Part shown: in pieces, positions 35,675 through 42,074 of the stretch | Position numbering within the stretch: the stretch's first letter is position 1 | Layout: each line of letters opens with the position of its first letter | Assembly (NCBI RefSeq): GCF_002412335.2 | Contig: NZ_NXIB02000004.1 | Coordinates: forward strand, 1 to 53,714 | Direction of reading: 5' to 3' | From: Tychonema bourrellyi FEM_GT703 | GTDB taxonomy: Bacteria > Cyanobacteriota > Cyanobacteriia > Cyanobacteriales > Microcoleaceae | DNA: 53,714 nt | Translations under genes and position numbers: made by a program | Notes under the pieces: model-generated | The model's database searches: none | What the model was told of the DNA's origin: nothing | What the model saw: the letters and a program-made list of their open reading frames with translations, nothing else

Positions 35675-36517
35675 TCAACACAATTTGTTGCTAACTCTTG
35701 TTCTAATTGTTGCCAACTCTTGTTCTAAACATTTAGCAAATATTTGGAATAATGTAACATCTTCTGATGATATATTACCCTCGATTTCCATATTTTGAAC
35801 TCGCAGAATTTCGCCACGGCTATCTTTAGCAGTAATTGTTAGAGTTTGCCCTTTCATCCAGAGTCGATATCGATCTCCTTCATAAGATCGACCCCCTTCT
35901 ACTACTGGAGTTCCCAAGACAGTTAATGCTTGTTTCGCAGTGTCGATTACCAAATCGCAGTATTCGTATAAACGAACCCTACTAACAAATTCTGGAACTC
36001 TATTATTTTTTTCTAAGTTGTCAATAAGTTCGGCAACAGTAATAGGCGGTTTTTTTAGATCCTCAGCCTGTTGCCGAATTACCTCAACTATTGATTCTGG
36101 GTCATTATCAAAAAGCTGATTCAGAAATACATCCGGGTGTTGTACTTCAATCCCGTAGGGTTCTAAAGCCTCTGTTGGGAAGTGTTTAAGATTATCAGTG
36201 ACAATGATTTTAGCATTTGCTATTATGGCAGCAGCTACAACATGGCGATCGCCATGATGATTTGTCATTGCTTCCACCAAACTTGGAGGCACTTCGACCA
36301 TTGCTTCAGGAAAGGTGTTTTTGATCATTGTCTGAAAACGTGCAGCTTTGGCATCTGTCATTTTTCCATTTTTTACAAGATTGCGGGTAGCACCATCTAG
36401 AATTTCTTGTGAAAAATGAACGATATACAACTCTGTCTCAGCAGCACGCAGCAGCGTATCGCATAGAGGCATAGGGAAAATAACACAGGAGTCTACAATG
36501 ACAGATACAGCTTCCAT
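35675..36517 (-). CDS. PIN-domain toxin (VapC-like)
   Basis: A 280-residue protein whose N-terminal 135 residues form a PIN domain. VIVDSCVIFP holds the first Asp, GATRNLVKNG-type segments lie in the middle, and HHGDRHVVAAAI, then AKIIVTDN, bring the other acidic residues. PIN proteins are Mg-dependent RNases. The C-terminal half is unlike simple VapC and may be a regulatory domain. Its start lies 1 bp from the stop of an upstream excisionase-type antitoxin gene on the same strand. Confidence 0.83.
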   Translation of the reverse strand: MEAVSVIVDSCVIFPMPLCDTLLRAAETELYIVHFSQEILDGATRNLVKNGKMTDAKAARFQTMIKNTFPEAMVEVPPSLVEAMTNHHGDRHVVAAAIIANAKIIVTDNLKHFPTEALEPYGIEVQHPDVFLNQLFDNDPESIVEVIRQQAEDLKKPPITVAELIDNLEKNNRVPEFVSRVRLYEYCDLVIDTAKQALTVLGTPVVEGGRSYEGDRYRLWMKGQTLTITAKDSRGEILRVQNMEIEGNISSEDVTLFQIFAKCLEQELATIRTRVSNKLC

Positions 36518-36518
36518 T

Positions 36519-36989
36519 CTACTCCTGAGCTATTTCGCATACCCCTTCGCCGTAAAACCCCTCCTCCTGAAGAAATTGGCTTAATTCCTTCATTCCTTGG
36601 CGACGTTTTACTTGACGCTGTTCCTTGTAAGTAATTACATCTTGAAAAAGGACGCGCCGATGTTTTCCTACTTCGATATAAGGAATTGCTCCCTCCTTTA
36701 ATAACTTGACTAAAAAGGGTCGCGATACCTTCAGTATCTCAGCAGCCTCCTGCGTTGTCATTTGAGGATTATGAAGTTCTACCGAGACAGATTGACCTGA
36801 TGCCATTCCATGCACAATTTGACGCAGAAAGCTGTAGACACGTTCGGGAATCAGTATCTCTTCTCCGTTACTTCCGACTAATTTGGGCTGTGCAGATTCT
36901 CTGCTAAGTATTTGCTCTAATTTGTCTATTGATGCTTTTTCTGGTTCTTTAACTAAAACTGACTCTGGCGACGCTTTTTGCCTCGACAT
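36519..36989 (-). CDS. Excisionase-type HTH antitoxin for PIN toxin
   Basis: A 156-residue DNA-binding protein. The C-terminal third has TTQEAAEILKVSRPFLVKLL, then EVGKHRRVLFQDVITYKEQR, the typical excisionase-family winged helix. The N-terminal region contains charged segments that could bind the toxin. It precedes the PIN gene by 1 bp, as expected of a cotranscribed antitoxin. A nested hairpin at 37038-37092 lies upstream and could be its operator region. Confidence 0.82.
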   Translation of the reverse strand: MSRQKASPESVLVKEPEKASIDKLEQILSRESAQPKLVGSNGEEILIPERVYSFLRQIVHGMASGQSVSVELHNPQMTTQEAAEILKVSRPFLVKLLKEGAIPYIEVGKHRRVLFQDVITYKEQRQVKRRQGMKELSQFLQEEGFYGEGVCEIAQE

Positions 36990-37037
36990 AATAAATCTCT
37001 CTTTTGATGTGTTTTTTTTCGAGCTAGAAAGCCAATA

Positions 37038-37092
37038 TGCTACAATCAGAGGCTCAAATCCCTATCAGGGATTGAAACCCCTGATTGTAGCA
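37038..37092. repeat. Nested hairpin with CRISPR-repeat-like core
   Basis: Outer arms TGCTACAATCAGAGG (37038-37052) and CCCCTGATTGTAGCA (37078-37092) pair at 14 of 15 positions. The core ATCCCTATCAGGGATTGAAA resembles the 3' part of 37-nt CRISPR repeats common in filamentous cyanobacteria, and its own arms AATCCCT/AGGGATT pair as well. Only one copy occurs, so there is no array. The rest of 36990-37456 holds the purB-like segment at 37327 and no other supported gene. Confidence 0.7.
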
Positions 37093-37326
37093 GAGCCAGT
37101 CACTCTCATGCTCAACACGTTGGGGCTGCAATCAAGCAAAACCTGTACAGCATTACTGGCAAAGGTTTGTAAGTATTTGTCCGACATGATACTTGGCTTT
37201 TCAATTCAATATAACACTACACGTGCTGTAAGTGCAATATCCGCAATAAACGAAATATTCAAAATCCGAAGGTGCATAAGCGTTGCGTAACCGTTGGTAT
37301 CGCCTCCTTCATCTCAAGTTGCTTAG

Positions 37327-37433
37327 CCCGACTCAAGACGGATGCCGCAAAGATGTACAATTAGGGCGATCGCACTTCCCGACCTCAACCGCAATAGAGC
37401 GCTACACTGTGCCCCCAATGGGTAACATCAGAT
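37327..37433 (+). promoter_or_regulatory. Degenerate copy of the purB promoter and start (copy A)
   Basis: The segment 37351-37433 aligns with the purB 5' region at 42034-42116. Both share AGATGTACAAT, then a GATCGCA stretch, ATAGAGCGCTACACT, and TGCCC..AATGGG.AACATC. The purB GTG start is altered to GCA here (37391-37393). The TACAAT at 37356-37361 could still act as a -10 box for the methyltransferase gene starting at 37457. See also copy B at 39789. Confidence 0.72.
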
Positions 37434-37456
37434 AAAAAGCAGTAAAAAAATATTAA

Positions 37457-38632
37457 ATGGAAGCAATACAACTGTCTTTGTTCTCAAACGAGTTAGAATT
37501 AATTCCTGCCAAAAAGCAGAAAAAAGCAAAATTAGGGCGTTACGAACGCATCCAACGCGAACTAGAATCAAATGACTGCGACCCCTACAAGATATTCATT
37601 GATATTCAATCTCAGTCACTGCCAAAATCAGACTATACATTTGTCGATCTTTTTTGCGGTGCGGGCGGCATGACACAAGGTTTATTGCAAGCAGGTTTTC
37701 GACCAGTAGCAAGCGTTGAAATTAATCCCATCGCCTCGGCAACTCATACAAAAAACTTCCCTGATTGCCATCACTTGTGCGACGATATCAAAAACTTAAA
37801 TCCCCAAAAGTTGCTCGCTGAAATTGGTTCGCCACAAGTTCATGTTGTTGTAGGTGGGCCGCCGTGTCAAGGCTTCTCAGTGGCTGGAAAACGCGACCCC
37901 AACGACCCTCGAAATCGCCTATTTAGAGAGTTTGTGCGCGTTGTTTCTGAAATACGTCCTTGGTATGTTGTCATGGAAAACGTACCCGGAATATTGACTA
38001 TCCAAAAAGGATCTGTTAAGCAAGCCATTTGCGAAGCTTTTCAGGAAATTGGCTATCCCCATATGTCCGTTGCTGTTCTGGAATCAGCAACCTATGGAGT
38101 CCCACAAATCCGCCCGCGAGCTATTTTTATTGCCAACAGATTCGGGATGGAAAATCCCTATCCCAAGTCGCAATTGTTGCCAGAACAATACAAAGCAATC
38201 GAGTCAGCAATTGATGATTTACCAGAGTATACTCCCATACCAGAAATTAACCACGAATGGACTCGTCATTCTGCTGAGTACATGGAAAGACTTGCTAAAG
38301 TTCCACCAGGCGGTTCCTTGTATGAAAGCTATGCAGATGCTTTCAAGCGACAGTATCCGGGCAAACCCAGTATGACTGTTAAAGAAAATCATGGTGGGAC
38401 TCATATTCATCCTCATCTTAATCGTGTTATTTCTGCTCGTGAAATGGCTAGATTGCAAACTTTCCCGGATTCATTTATTTTTGAAGGTTCGATGAAAAAG
38501 GCAATGTGGCAAATCGGAAATGCTGTGCCGCCTCGTTTAGCAGAGTGTATCGGATTTGCACTTATTCCATACTTGATTGATATTGCTTTCAACAAATTTA
38601 AGCAGCCTGAAATAACCGTTCTAGCTTCTTAG
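37457..38632 (+). CDS. Orphan cytosine-5 DNA methyltransferase
   Basis: The 391-residue protein has the C5-methyltransferase motifs: I FVDLFCGAGGMTQGLLQAGF, IV GGPPCQGFSVAGKRD with catalytic Cys137, VI VMENVPGIL, VIII GVPQIRPRAIFIANR, IX REMARLQTFPDSFIFEG, X QIGNAVPPR. The target domain between VIII and IX is short. No restriction enzyme gene is adjacent. HIP1-core (CGATCG) C5-methyltransferases are known in cyanobacteria, so CGATCG is one candidate target, but the specificity is not visible. The start ATG 37457 is about 96 bp after the purB-like promoter copy. The 3' end overlaps the convergent hicB gene by 35 bp. Confidence 0.9.
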   Translation: MEAIQLSLFSNELELIPAKKQKKAKLGRYERIQRELESNDCDPYKIFIDIQSQSLPKSDYTFVDLFCGAGGMTQGLLQAGFRPVASVEINPIASATHTKNFPDCHHLCDDIKNLNPQKLLAEIGSPQVHVVVGGPPCQGFSVAGKRDPNDPRNRLFREFVRVVSEIRPWYVVMENVPGILTIQKGSVKQAICEAFQEIGYPHMSVAVLESATYGVPQIRPRAIFIANRFGMENPYPKSQLLPEQYKAIESAIDDLPEYTPIPEINHEWTRHSAEYMERLAKVPPGGSLYESYADAFKRQYPGKPSMTVKENHGGTHIHPHLNRVISAREMARLQTFPDSFIFEGSMKKAMWQIGNAVPPRLAECIGFALIPYLIDIAFNKFKQPEITVLAS

Positions 38633-38822
38633 TTGCTGGCAATGGTTTACCTTCAGCCTGACAACTCTCGATTAGTAACTCCAGTACCTCTCGCGCATTG
38701 TAGATAGCTTCTTCATAAGAATCTCCGTGAGTTACTGGTTGCATTACATCCTCAAATTCCGGCAAAAACACGACAAAGCACCGATCGTCTTCAGACCATT
38801 GGATAACAATTGTATATTTCAT
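38598..38822 (-). CDS. hicB: HicB-like antitoxin
   Basis: The 74-residue protein begins MKYTIVIQWSEDDRCFVVFL and contains PEFEDVMQPVTHGDSYEEAI, the usual HicB fold with no DNA-binding domain visible. It should neutralise the HicA-like toxin encoded just upstream, whose TGA overlaps its ATG by 4 bp. Its 3' end overlaps the methyltransferase gene by 35 bp in convergent orientation. Confidence 0.85.
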   Translation of the reverse strand: MKYTIVIQWSEDDRCFVVFLPEFEDVMQPVTHGDSYEEAIYNAREVLELLIESCQAEGKPLPATKKLERLFQAA

Positions 38823-39040
38823 GGTTCTGTCTCCTCTGCTTCGATTTGCCTTAGTGCCTCAAGTGTTTCGTTGACTGACTTCTCTAAATATAGTTTAGCA
38901 TCATTTCCGTCTTTACCAGCTATGATAATAGCCTTGGCTAATTTGGGATGCTTCCACTTACTATGACTGCCTTTTGCTGGCTGACAAACGAATCCTGCTT
39001 TTAGCAATAGGCTTTTCAATTCTCTAATCTTCTTAGGCAT
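38819..39040 (-). CDS. hicA: HicA-like mRNA interferase toxin
   Basis: A 73-residue HicA-type toxin with a double-stranded-RNA-binding-like fold. KKIRELKSLLLKAGFVCQPA is followed by KGSHSKWKHP, which contains the catalytic His. I chose ATG 39040; a longer open frame up to 39118 begins in unrelated sequence. It is followed by the overlapping hicB gene. Confidence 0.85.
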   Translation of the reverse strand: MPKKIRELKSLLLKAGFVCQPAKGSHSKWKHPKLAKAIIIAGKDGNDAKLYLEKSVNETLEALRQIEAEETEP

Positions 39041-39166
39041 AAGTGAATTGCAGCAGATATCGTTATCCTGAGACTGGATATTGCTATAGTTGTGGGGATG
39101 GTAGTCTTTTGTGTGCATGAGGGTTTTTCAAGAATTAATTACTTGTTTATACCCCCGCAGCTTGCA

Positions 39167-39415
39167 TTATCTAAATATTACTTCTCGCACTTCTTTGTCA
39201 GAATTTAGAAGTAAAACTTTAGACCCTTGTTTGATCTCTTTGTGAAGGTAAGCTTCAGTTGCGATAGCTTTCCGAAGCGCTTCAATCTGAGTTATCCCTT
39301 GGGTTGTAGCAAGCCATTCCAATAGTTCAGCAGCATCCGCAGATAAACTGACGGACATCCGCTTAACATCTGGGGGACGGGGGGCTTGTGTATTTTGAAA
39401 TTGTTGTTTTTTCAT
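39167..39415 (-). CDS. Ribbon-helix-helix-type small DNA-binding protein
   Basis: The 82-residue protein has APRPPDVKRMSVSLSADAAE, then a helix with ELLEWLATTQGITQIEALRKAIA, characteristic of small RHH repressors or antitoxins without a neighbouring toxin. A degenerate duplicate of its 5' end is at 39562-39607. It may be a solitary antitoxin or a transcription regulator. Confidence 0.72.
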   Translation of the reverse strand: MKKQQFQNTQAPRPPDVKRMSVSLSADAAELLEWLATTQGITQIEALRKAIATEAYLHKEIKQGSKVLLLNSDKEVREVIFR

Positions 39416-39561
39416 TGCAGTCGTATTTGATTAGTTATTGCATCCGTGTGAAGCAGCCATACTACTTCACTTACAAAGAGCTTGCTCACCAAGCCTTACA
39501 AAGCACTTACGCAAAAAATAGTTTGGTTTGCACACTACTGGTAGCGGTGGGTAGCGGTGAA

Positions 39562-39607
39562 GTGCGCTTGACATTTGGGGGGCGGGGGGGCTTGTGCCTT
39601 CTTGAAT
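39562..39607 (-). pseudogene. Remnant copy of the RHH gene's N-terminal segment
   Basis: The minus strand here translates as Phe-Lys-Lys-Ala-Gln-Ala-Pro-Pro-Pro-Pro-Lys-Cys, a broken match to QFQNTQAPRPPDVK of the intact gene at 39167-39415. About 75% of the bases match over 44 positions. Nothing else of the gene remains. The sequence between (39416-39561) and on to 39699 shows no other gene. Confidence 0.55.
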
Positions 39608-39699
39608 CGCTGTGTGTTAATTTTCATGTGTTTTGTGTTTGTCTGAGAACCTTATACACCCATTATATACCTGAATTTATGTTTTGAGGTGTTTTTTTT

Positions 39700-39714
39700 A
39701 CACCAATTTGGTGT
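39700..39714. promoter_or_regulatory. Perfect palindrome ACACCAATTTGGTGT, operator candidate
   Basis: Seven-base arms around a central T overlap a promoter-like TATATT and TATATA-rich stretch immediately downstream. Placed upstream of the small ORF at 39898 and divergent from the RHH gene, it could be a repressor site; the regulator is unknown. Confidence 0.5.
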
Positions 39715-39788
39715 TATATTCTATATATAAAAATTAGTCATCGCCTTTACCAAACACAGCCATATGCCGATCGCCCGAAATTCCCCAT

Positions 39789-39835
39789 CCCGACTCAAGA
39801 CCGATACCTCGCAGATGTACAATTAGGACGATCGC
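39789..39835 (+). promoter_or_regulatory. Second degenerate purB-like promoter segment (copy B)
   Basis: CCCGACTCAAGAC, AGATGTACAATTAGG and CGATCGC are shared with copy A at 37327-37373. The AGATGTACAAT portion is shared with the true purB promoter at 42034. The TACAAT (39818-39823) lies about 75 bp before the small ORF at 39898. The purB coding similarity is absent in this copy. Confidence 0.65.
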
Positions 39836-39897
39836 TCAGTTAAAATAAAACAGTAAGCGCTCTGATAAAATGAGACTATCGCCAACATTGAGGGAAG

Positions 39898-40059
39898 ATG
39901 ACTTCTCAAACGATCGAACTTTTGGAAGATTTGCTAGGCAAATTACAGCACTTACTCCCGGAAAATCAGCAGCTTTTGTTAACTTTTGCAGAGTTTTTAC
40001 TGGAAAGACAGATGCGATCGATCCCCGAAAACACTTCAGTCTACTTTAAGCAGATTTGA
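39898..40059 (+). CDS. 53-residue antitoxin-like small ORF
   Basis: This short ORF encodes SQTIELLEDLLGKLQHLLPE, then NQQLLLTFAEFLLERQ, a helical pattern typical of DUF2281/VapB-like antitoxin N-termini. A good ribosome site GAGGGAAG precedes the ATG. Its last 14 bp overlap the 3' end of the convergent HIRAN-like gene. It has no adjacent toxin, so it is probably a solitary or remnant antitoxin. Confidence 0.58.
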   Translation: MTSQTIELLEDLLGKLQHLLPENQQLLLTFAEFLLERQMRSIPENTSVYFKQI

Positions 40060-40810
40060 CCGCAATCTCTGCGATCGCGGGTTGATATTGAAAACTGGAG
40101 AAGAGACGAAAATCATCTCTACAATGGACACTCATTTTACATAACAGGCGAAACTGGAGTGGAGTAGGAGGTTTATTGACACGCTCTACCCGCACTTCTA
40201 AGTTAGAATTTTGTCGCAGCAACTCAAAAACTTCTGCTAGCAAATATCGCGGAAAATAGCCGACAATGGAGCGATCGCTAGTGTTTGAAATTAGAACCAG
40301 ATCGACGTAGGGATTTTGCACTTCACGATCGAACTCTAACGTTTCTCCCGCCTCCAGCCGCTCGCTCCGATCGATCGCACTTCTGGGCAAATGTCGCAAA
40401 CCCTGCGAAAAAAAGTAAAGATTGTACCGTCCTTTTTCGTCAACTTCCGGATCGGGAAAAACGGCAAACGTATCTGTGACTCGTTCCCCACCACTGCGAG
40501 CTAAAATTGCCATTGGGCTAGGGTCGTCGTTGAGGAGGTCGAGCTGTTCGATAAAACTGGAATAATCGGGACGCGATCGCGACATAACCCGATTCGCAAA
40601 TACGGGAAATAAATAAGTTGACGTATAAACTTCATCTAAGCGTGGAAACGAAAGCAAAGGTGTAAAAGCACATTTCTCTTCGGCTTCTTTTACACCTTGG
40701 GTATAAACAAATTGATAGATATTCCTATCAAAGGTTAATCGACCGATCGTAAACCAATTAGGACTGATGGGGTCTTTCCAAGCTAAGAATAGCGTTTTTG
40801 GTGTTTTCAA
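40046..40810 (-). CDS. HIRAN-like domain protein (second gene of coupled pair)
   Basis: The 254-residue protein begins LFLAWKDPISPNWFTIGRLT and continues TYLFPVFANRVMSRSRPDY. Its last third has VQNPYVDLVLISNTSDRSIV, then GYFPRYLLAEVFELL, which resembles a HIRAN domain (binds ssDNA ends). The start is TTG and overlaps the TGA of the upstream gene (TTGA), indicating coupling. The protein is complete compared with others of this kind that I recall. Its function is unknown; a DNA-binding or toxin role is inference. Confidence 0.68.
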   Translation of the reverse strand: MKTPKTLFLAWKDPISPNWFTIGRLTFDRNIYQFVYTQGVKEAEEKCAFTPLLSFPRLDEVYTSTYLFPVFANRVMSRSRPDYSSFIEQLDLLNDDPSPMAILARSGGERVTDTFAVFPDPEVDEKGRYNLYFFSQGLRHLPRSAIDRSERLEAGETLEFDREVQNPYVDLVLISNTSDRSIVGYFPRYLLAEVFELLRQNSNLEVRVERVNKPPTPLQFRLLCKMSVHCRDDFRLFSSFQYQPAIAEIAVKSA

Positions 40811-41037
40811 AGTAGTGCTTCTCTCAAAGTAAGTAACCGATGTTTGTTGATTTCAAGAATTGCCAGAGCAAAATTGCTAGCTTCGGGGGAGATGCGCGAG
40901 GGATTGATGCGATTAAAAATATTTAAAATATCGGCTGGTGAGATATTTTCAAGCGACCGCTTTATGGGAAACAATGGCAATCGCTCTTTTGATACGTTTA
41001 CTATTCCCGATCGGTCAAACGCCTTTTCATCACACAA
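40807..41037 (-). CDS. Small partner of the HIRAN-like protein
   Basis: A 76-residue ORF with no ATG: the only upstream starts are TTG at 41037 and a TTG near 40990. The conserved-looking part is ENISPADILNIFNRINPSRISPEASNFALAILEINKHRLL. It overlaps the end of the gene above it by 37 bp if TTG 41037 is used, and ends in the TTGA junction with the HIRAN-like gene. A partner or antitoxin role is inferred from the coupling. The start is uncertain. Confidence 0.55.
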   Translation of the reverse strand: MCDEKAFDRSGIVNVSKERLPLFPIKRSLENISPADILNIFNRINPSRISPEASNFALAILEINKHRLLTLREALL

Positions 41038-41474
41038 GCAACGTAACCGTATATACTACCTTCTAAACCCTCTAAAGTATTATGTTCTATATCCTCGTAC
41101 TGACCTAATTTGCTAGTCCACATCCCATTAGGAAGTTGTCTCGCTGAGTGTTGAGGTTTTTCATCTAAAACATAAATCGCTATCTTTTCAAAACCAGCTT
41201 CCAGCGAAGCGTTATCGCCGACTTCATACCCTAAAGTTTGATAAGCCATAATAAAAGCAGTCAGAGATTCCTCTCGCAGTATATTCGGTGGCCAGTAGTC
41301 TTGACCTTTGGCATCTGGCCACCACCATTCTTCCGTACTTCCAGCAGCCCAAGCTATACAGTTATAATCAGTTGTGTCGGGGCTGGTAATTTTATATCCC
41401 GTTATCACTAAATTAGGATGATTTTGTTCAATCCATTCTTTAATATTTTGCGTCCAAGCATTATTTCCTACCAT
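41001..41474 (-). CDS. Hypothetical protein with Cys and His motifs, enzyme-like
   Basis: The 157-residue protein has the strong blocks TDYNCIAWAAG, WWWPDAKGQDYWPPN and ESLTAFIMAYQTLGYEVGDN. GFEKIAIYV, then QHSARQLPNGMWTSKLGQYED, and EHNTLEGLEGSIYGYVACVM complete it. An N-terminal Cys (NCIAW) and a later His (HSARQL) recall papain-like or NlpC-type folds, but this is inference. I chose ATG 41474, giving a short overlap with the end of the preceding gene; an upstream in-frame start at 41507 is also possible. I believe similar proteins occur in cyanobacteria with an adjacent Phd-like partner. Confidence 0.66.
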   Translation of the reverse strand: MVGNNAWTQNIKEWIEQNHPNLVITGYKITSPDTTDYNCIAWAAGSTEEWWWPDAKGQDYWPPNILREESLTAFIMAYQTLGYEVGDNASLEAGFEKIAIYVLDEKPQHSARQLPNGMWTSKLGQYEDIEHNTLEGLEGSIYGYVACVMKRRLTDRE

Positions 41475-41890
41475 TTGTAACCTTTTGCTCCTCCCCACTC
41501 CAGCCAAATCTGAGTCATCTCTTTAGTTTTACCCCGTTTTTCCAAAGGTACTGGATCTTCTCCACTAATTTCACACAAAGCCCAAAACCAACGCCCCGAC
41601 TTTCTTGCCACTTCCCTTAATAACAGAGGAATTACTACTGGACCCATCTTAATAATTTGTTGGTAAGCTGGGTGCATAACTAAATCTGTAGTGGAGGAAA
41701 TACCTATAGTTTCATTGCGCCATTGTTGTACTAAATTTGTAAAAACGCGATCGATTTCTTCCATCGCACTTGGCATTGCACTAACTGGGTAAAAATACCC
41801 AACTAAGCGTCCGTTATACTCTATTGCTACAGGTTCTGTTTCCTCTAACAAAATTTGTTCCTTTAATTGCAGCAAGTTTGTTTGTTTCAT
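41468..41890 (-). CDS. Phd-like N-terminus fused to a conserved C-terminal domain
   Basis: Residues 1-40 (KQTNLLQLKEQILLEETEP, VAIEYNGRLVGYFYPV) look like prevent-host-death antitoxins. The rest (HPAYQQIIKMGPVVIPLLL, WFWALCEISGEDPVPLEKRG, KEMTQIWLEWG) is a conserved cyanobacterial domain of unknown function. The downstream gene overlaps by 7 bp if it starts at 41474, so the two form an operon that resembles an antitoxin-effector pair. Confidence 0.66.
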   Translation of the reverse strand: MKQTNLLQLKEQILLEETEPVAIEYNGRLVGYFYPVSAMPSAMEEIDRVFTNLVQQWRNETIGISSTTDLVMHPAYQQIIKMGPVVIPLLLREVARKSGRWFWALCEISGEDPVPLEKRGKTKEMTQIWLEWGGAKGYKW

Positions 41891-41942
41891 TTGGCATCAA
41901 TTAAAATATTATTATATCAAGCAATTTAAGCACGCAGACTCA

Positions 41943-42006
41943 GAAATCAGGTTTTTACCAAATCTGCGGGCTGAAACAAAGTATTTTCGTAAAAAACCCG
42001 GTTTCT
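41943..42006. repeat. GGTTTTTAC inverted-repeat element
   Basis: GAAATCAGGTTTTTACCAAA and TTCGTAAAAAACCCGGTTTC form an imperfect hairpin around TCTGCGGGCTGAAAC. A related copy lies at 45469-45531, and a half-copy near 17350. Confidence 0.75.
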
Positions 42007-42039
42007 GGGCTATTTGGCTCTTGCATCCCCTCACAGATG

Positions 42040-42045
42040 TACAAT
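42040..42045 (+). promoter_or_regulatory. Candidate -10 box of purB
   Basis: TACAAT in the AGATGTACAATGGTGAG context (extended TG-N style) lies 30 bp before the GTG start. The stretch is duplicated at 37356 and 39818, which supports a functional promoter. No good -35 is evident. Confidence 0.5.
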
Positions 42046-42074
42046 GGTGAGATCGCATTCCCTAATTCCCAACC

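Noticed and set aside
37038-37092. CRISPR array at the CRISPR-like core
   Set aside because: Only one repeat copy, no spacer or second repeat, and no cas gene in the window.
37457-38632. Complete restriction-modification system
   Set aside because: No restriction endonuclease gene is adjacent; the neighbouring genes are HicAB and a PIN/excisionase pair.
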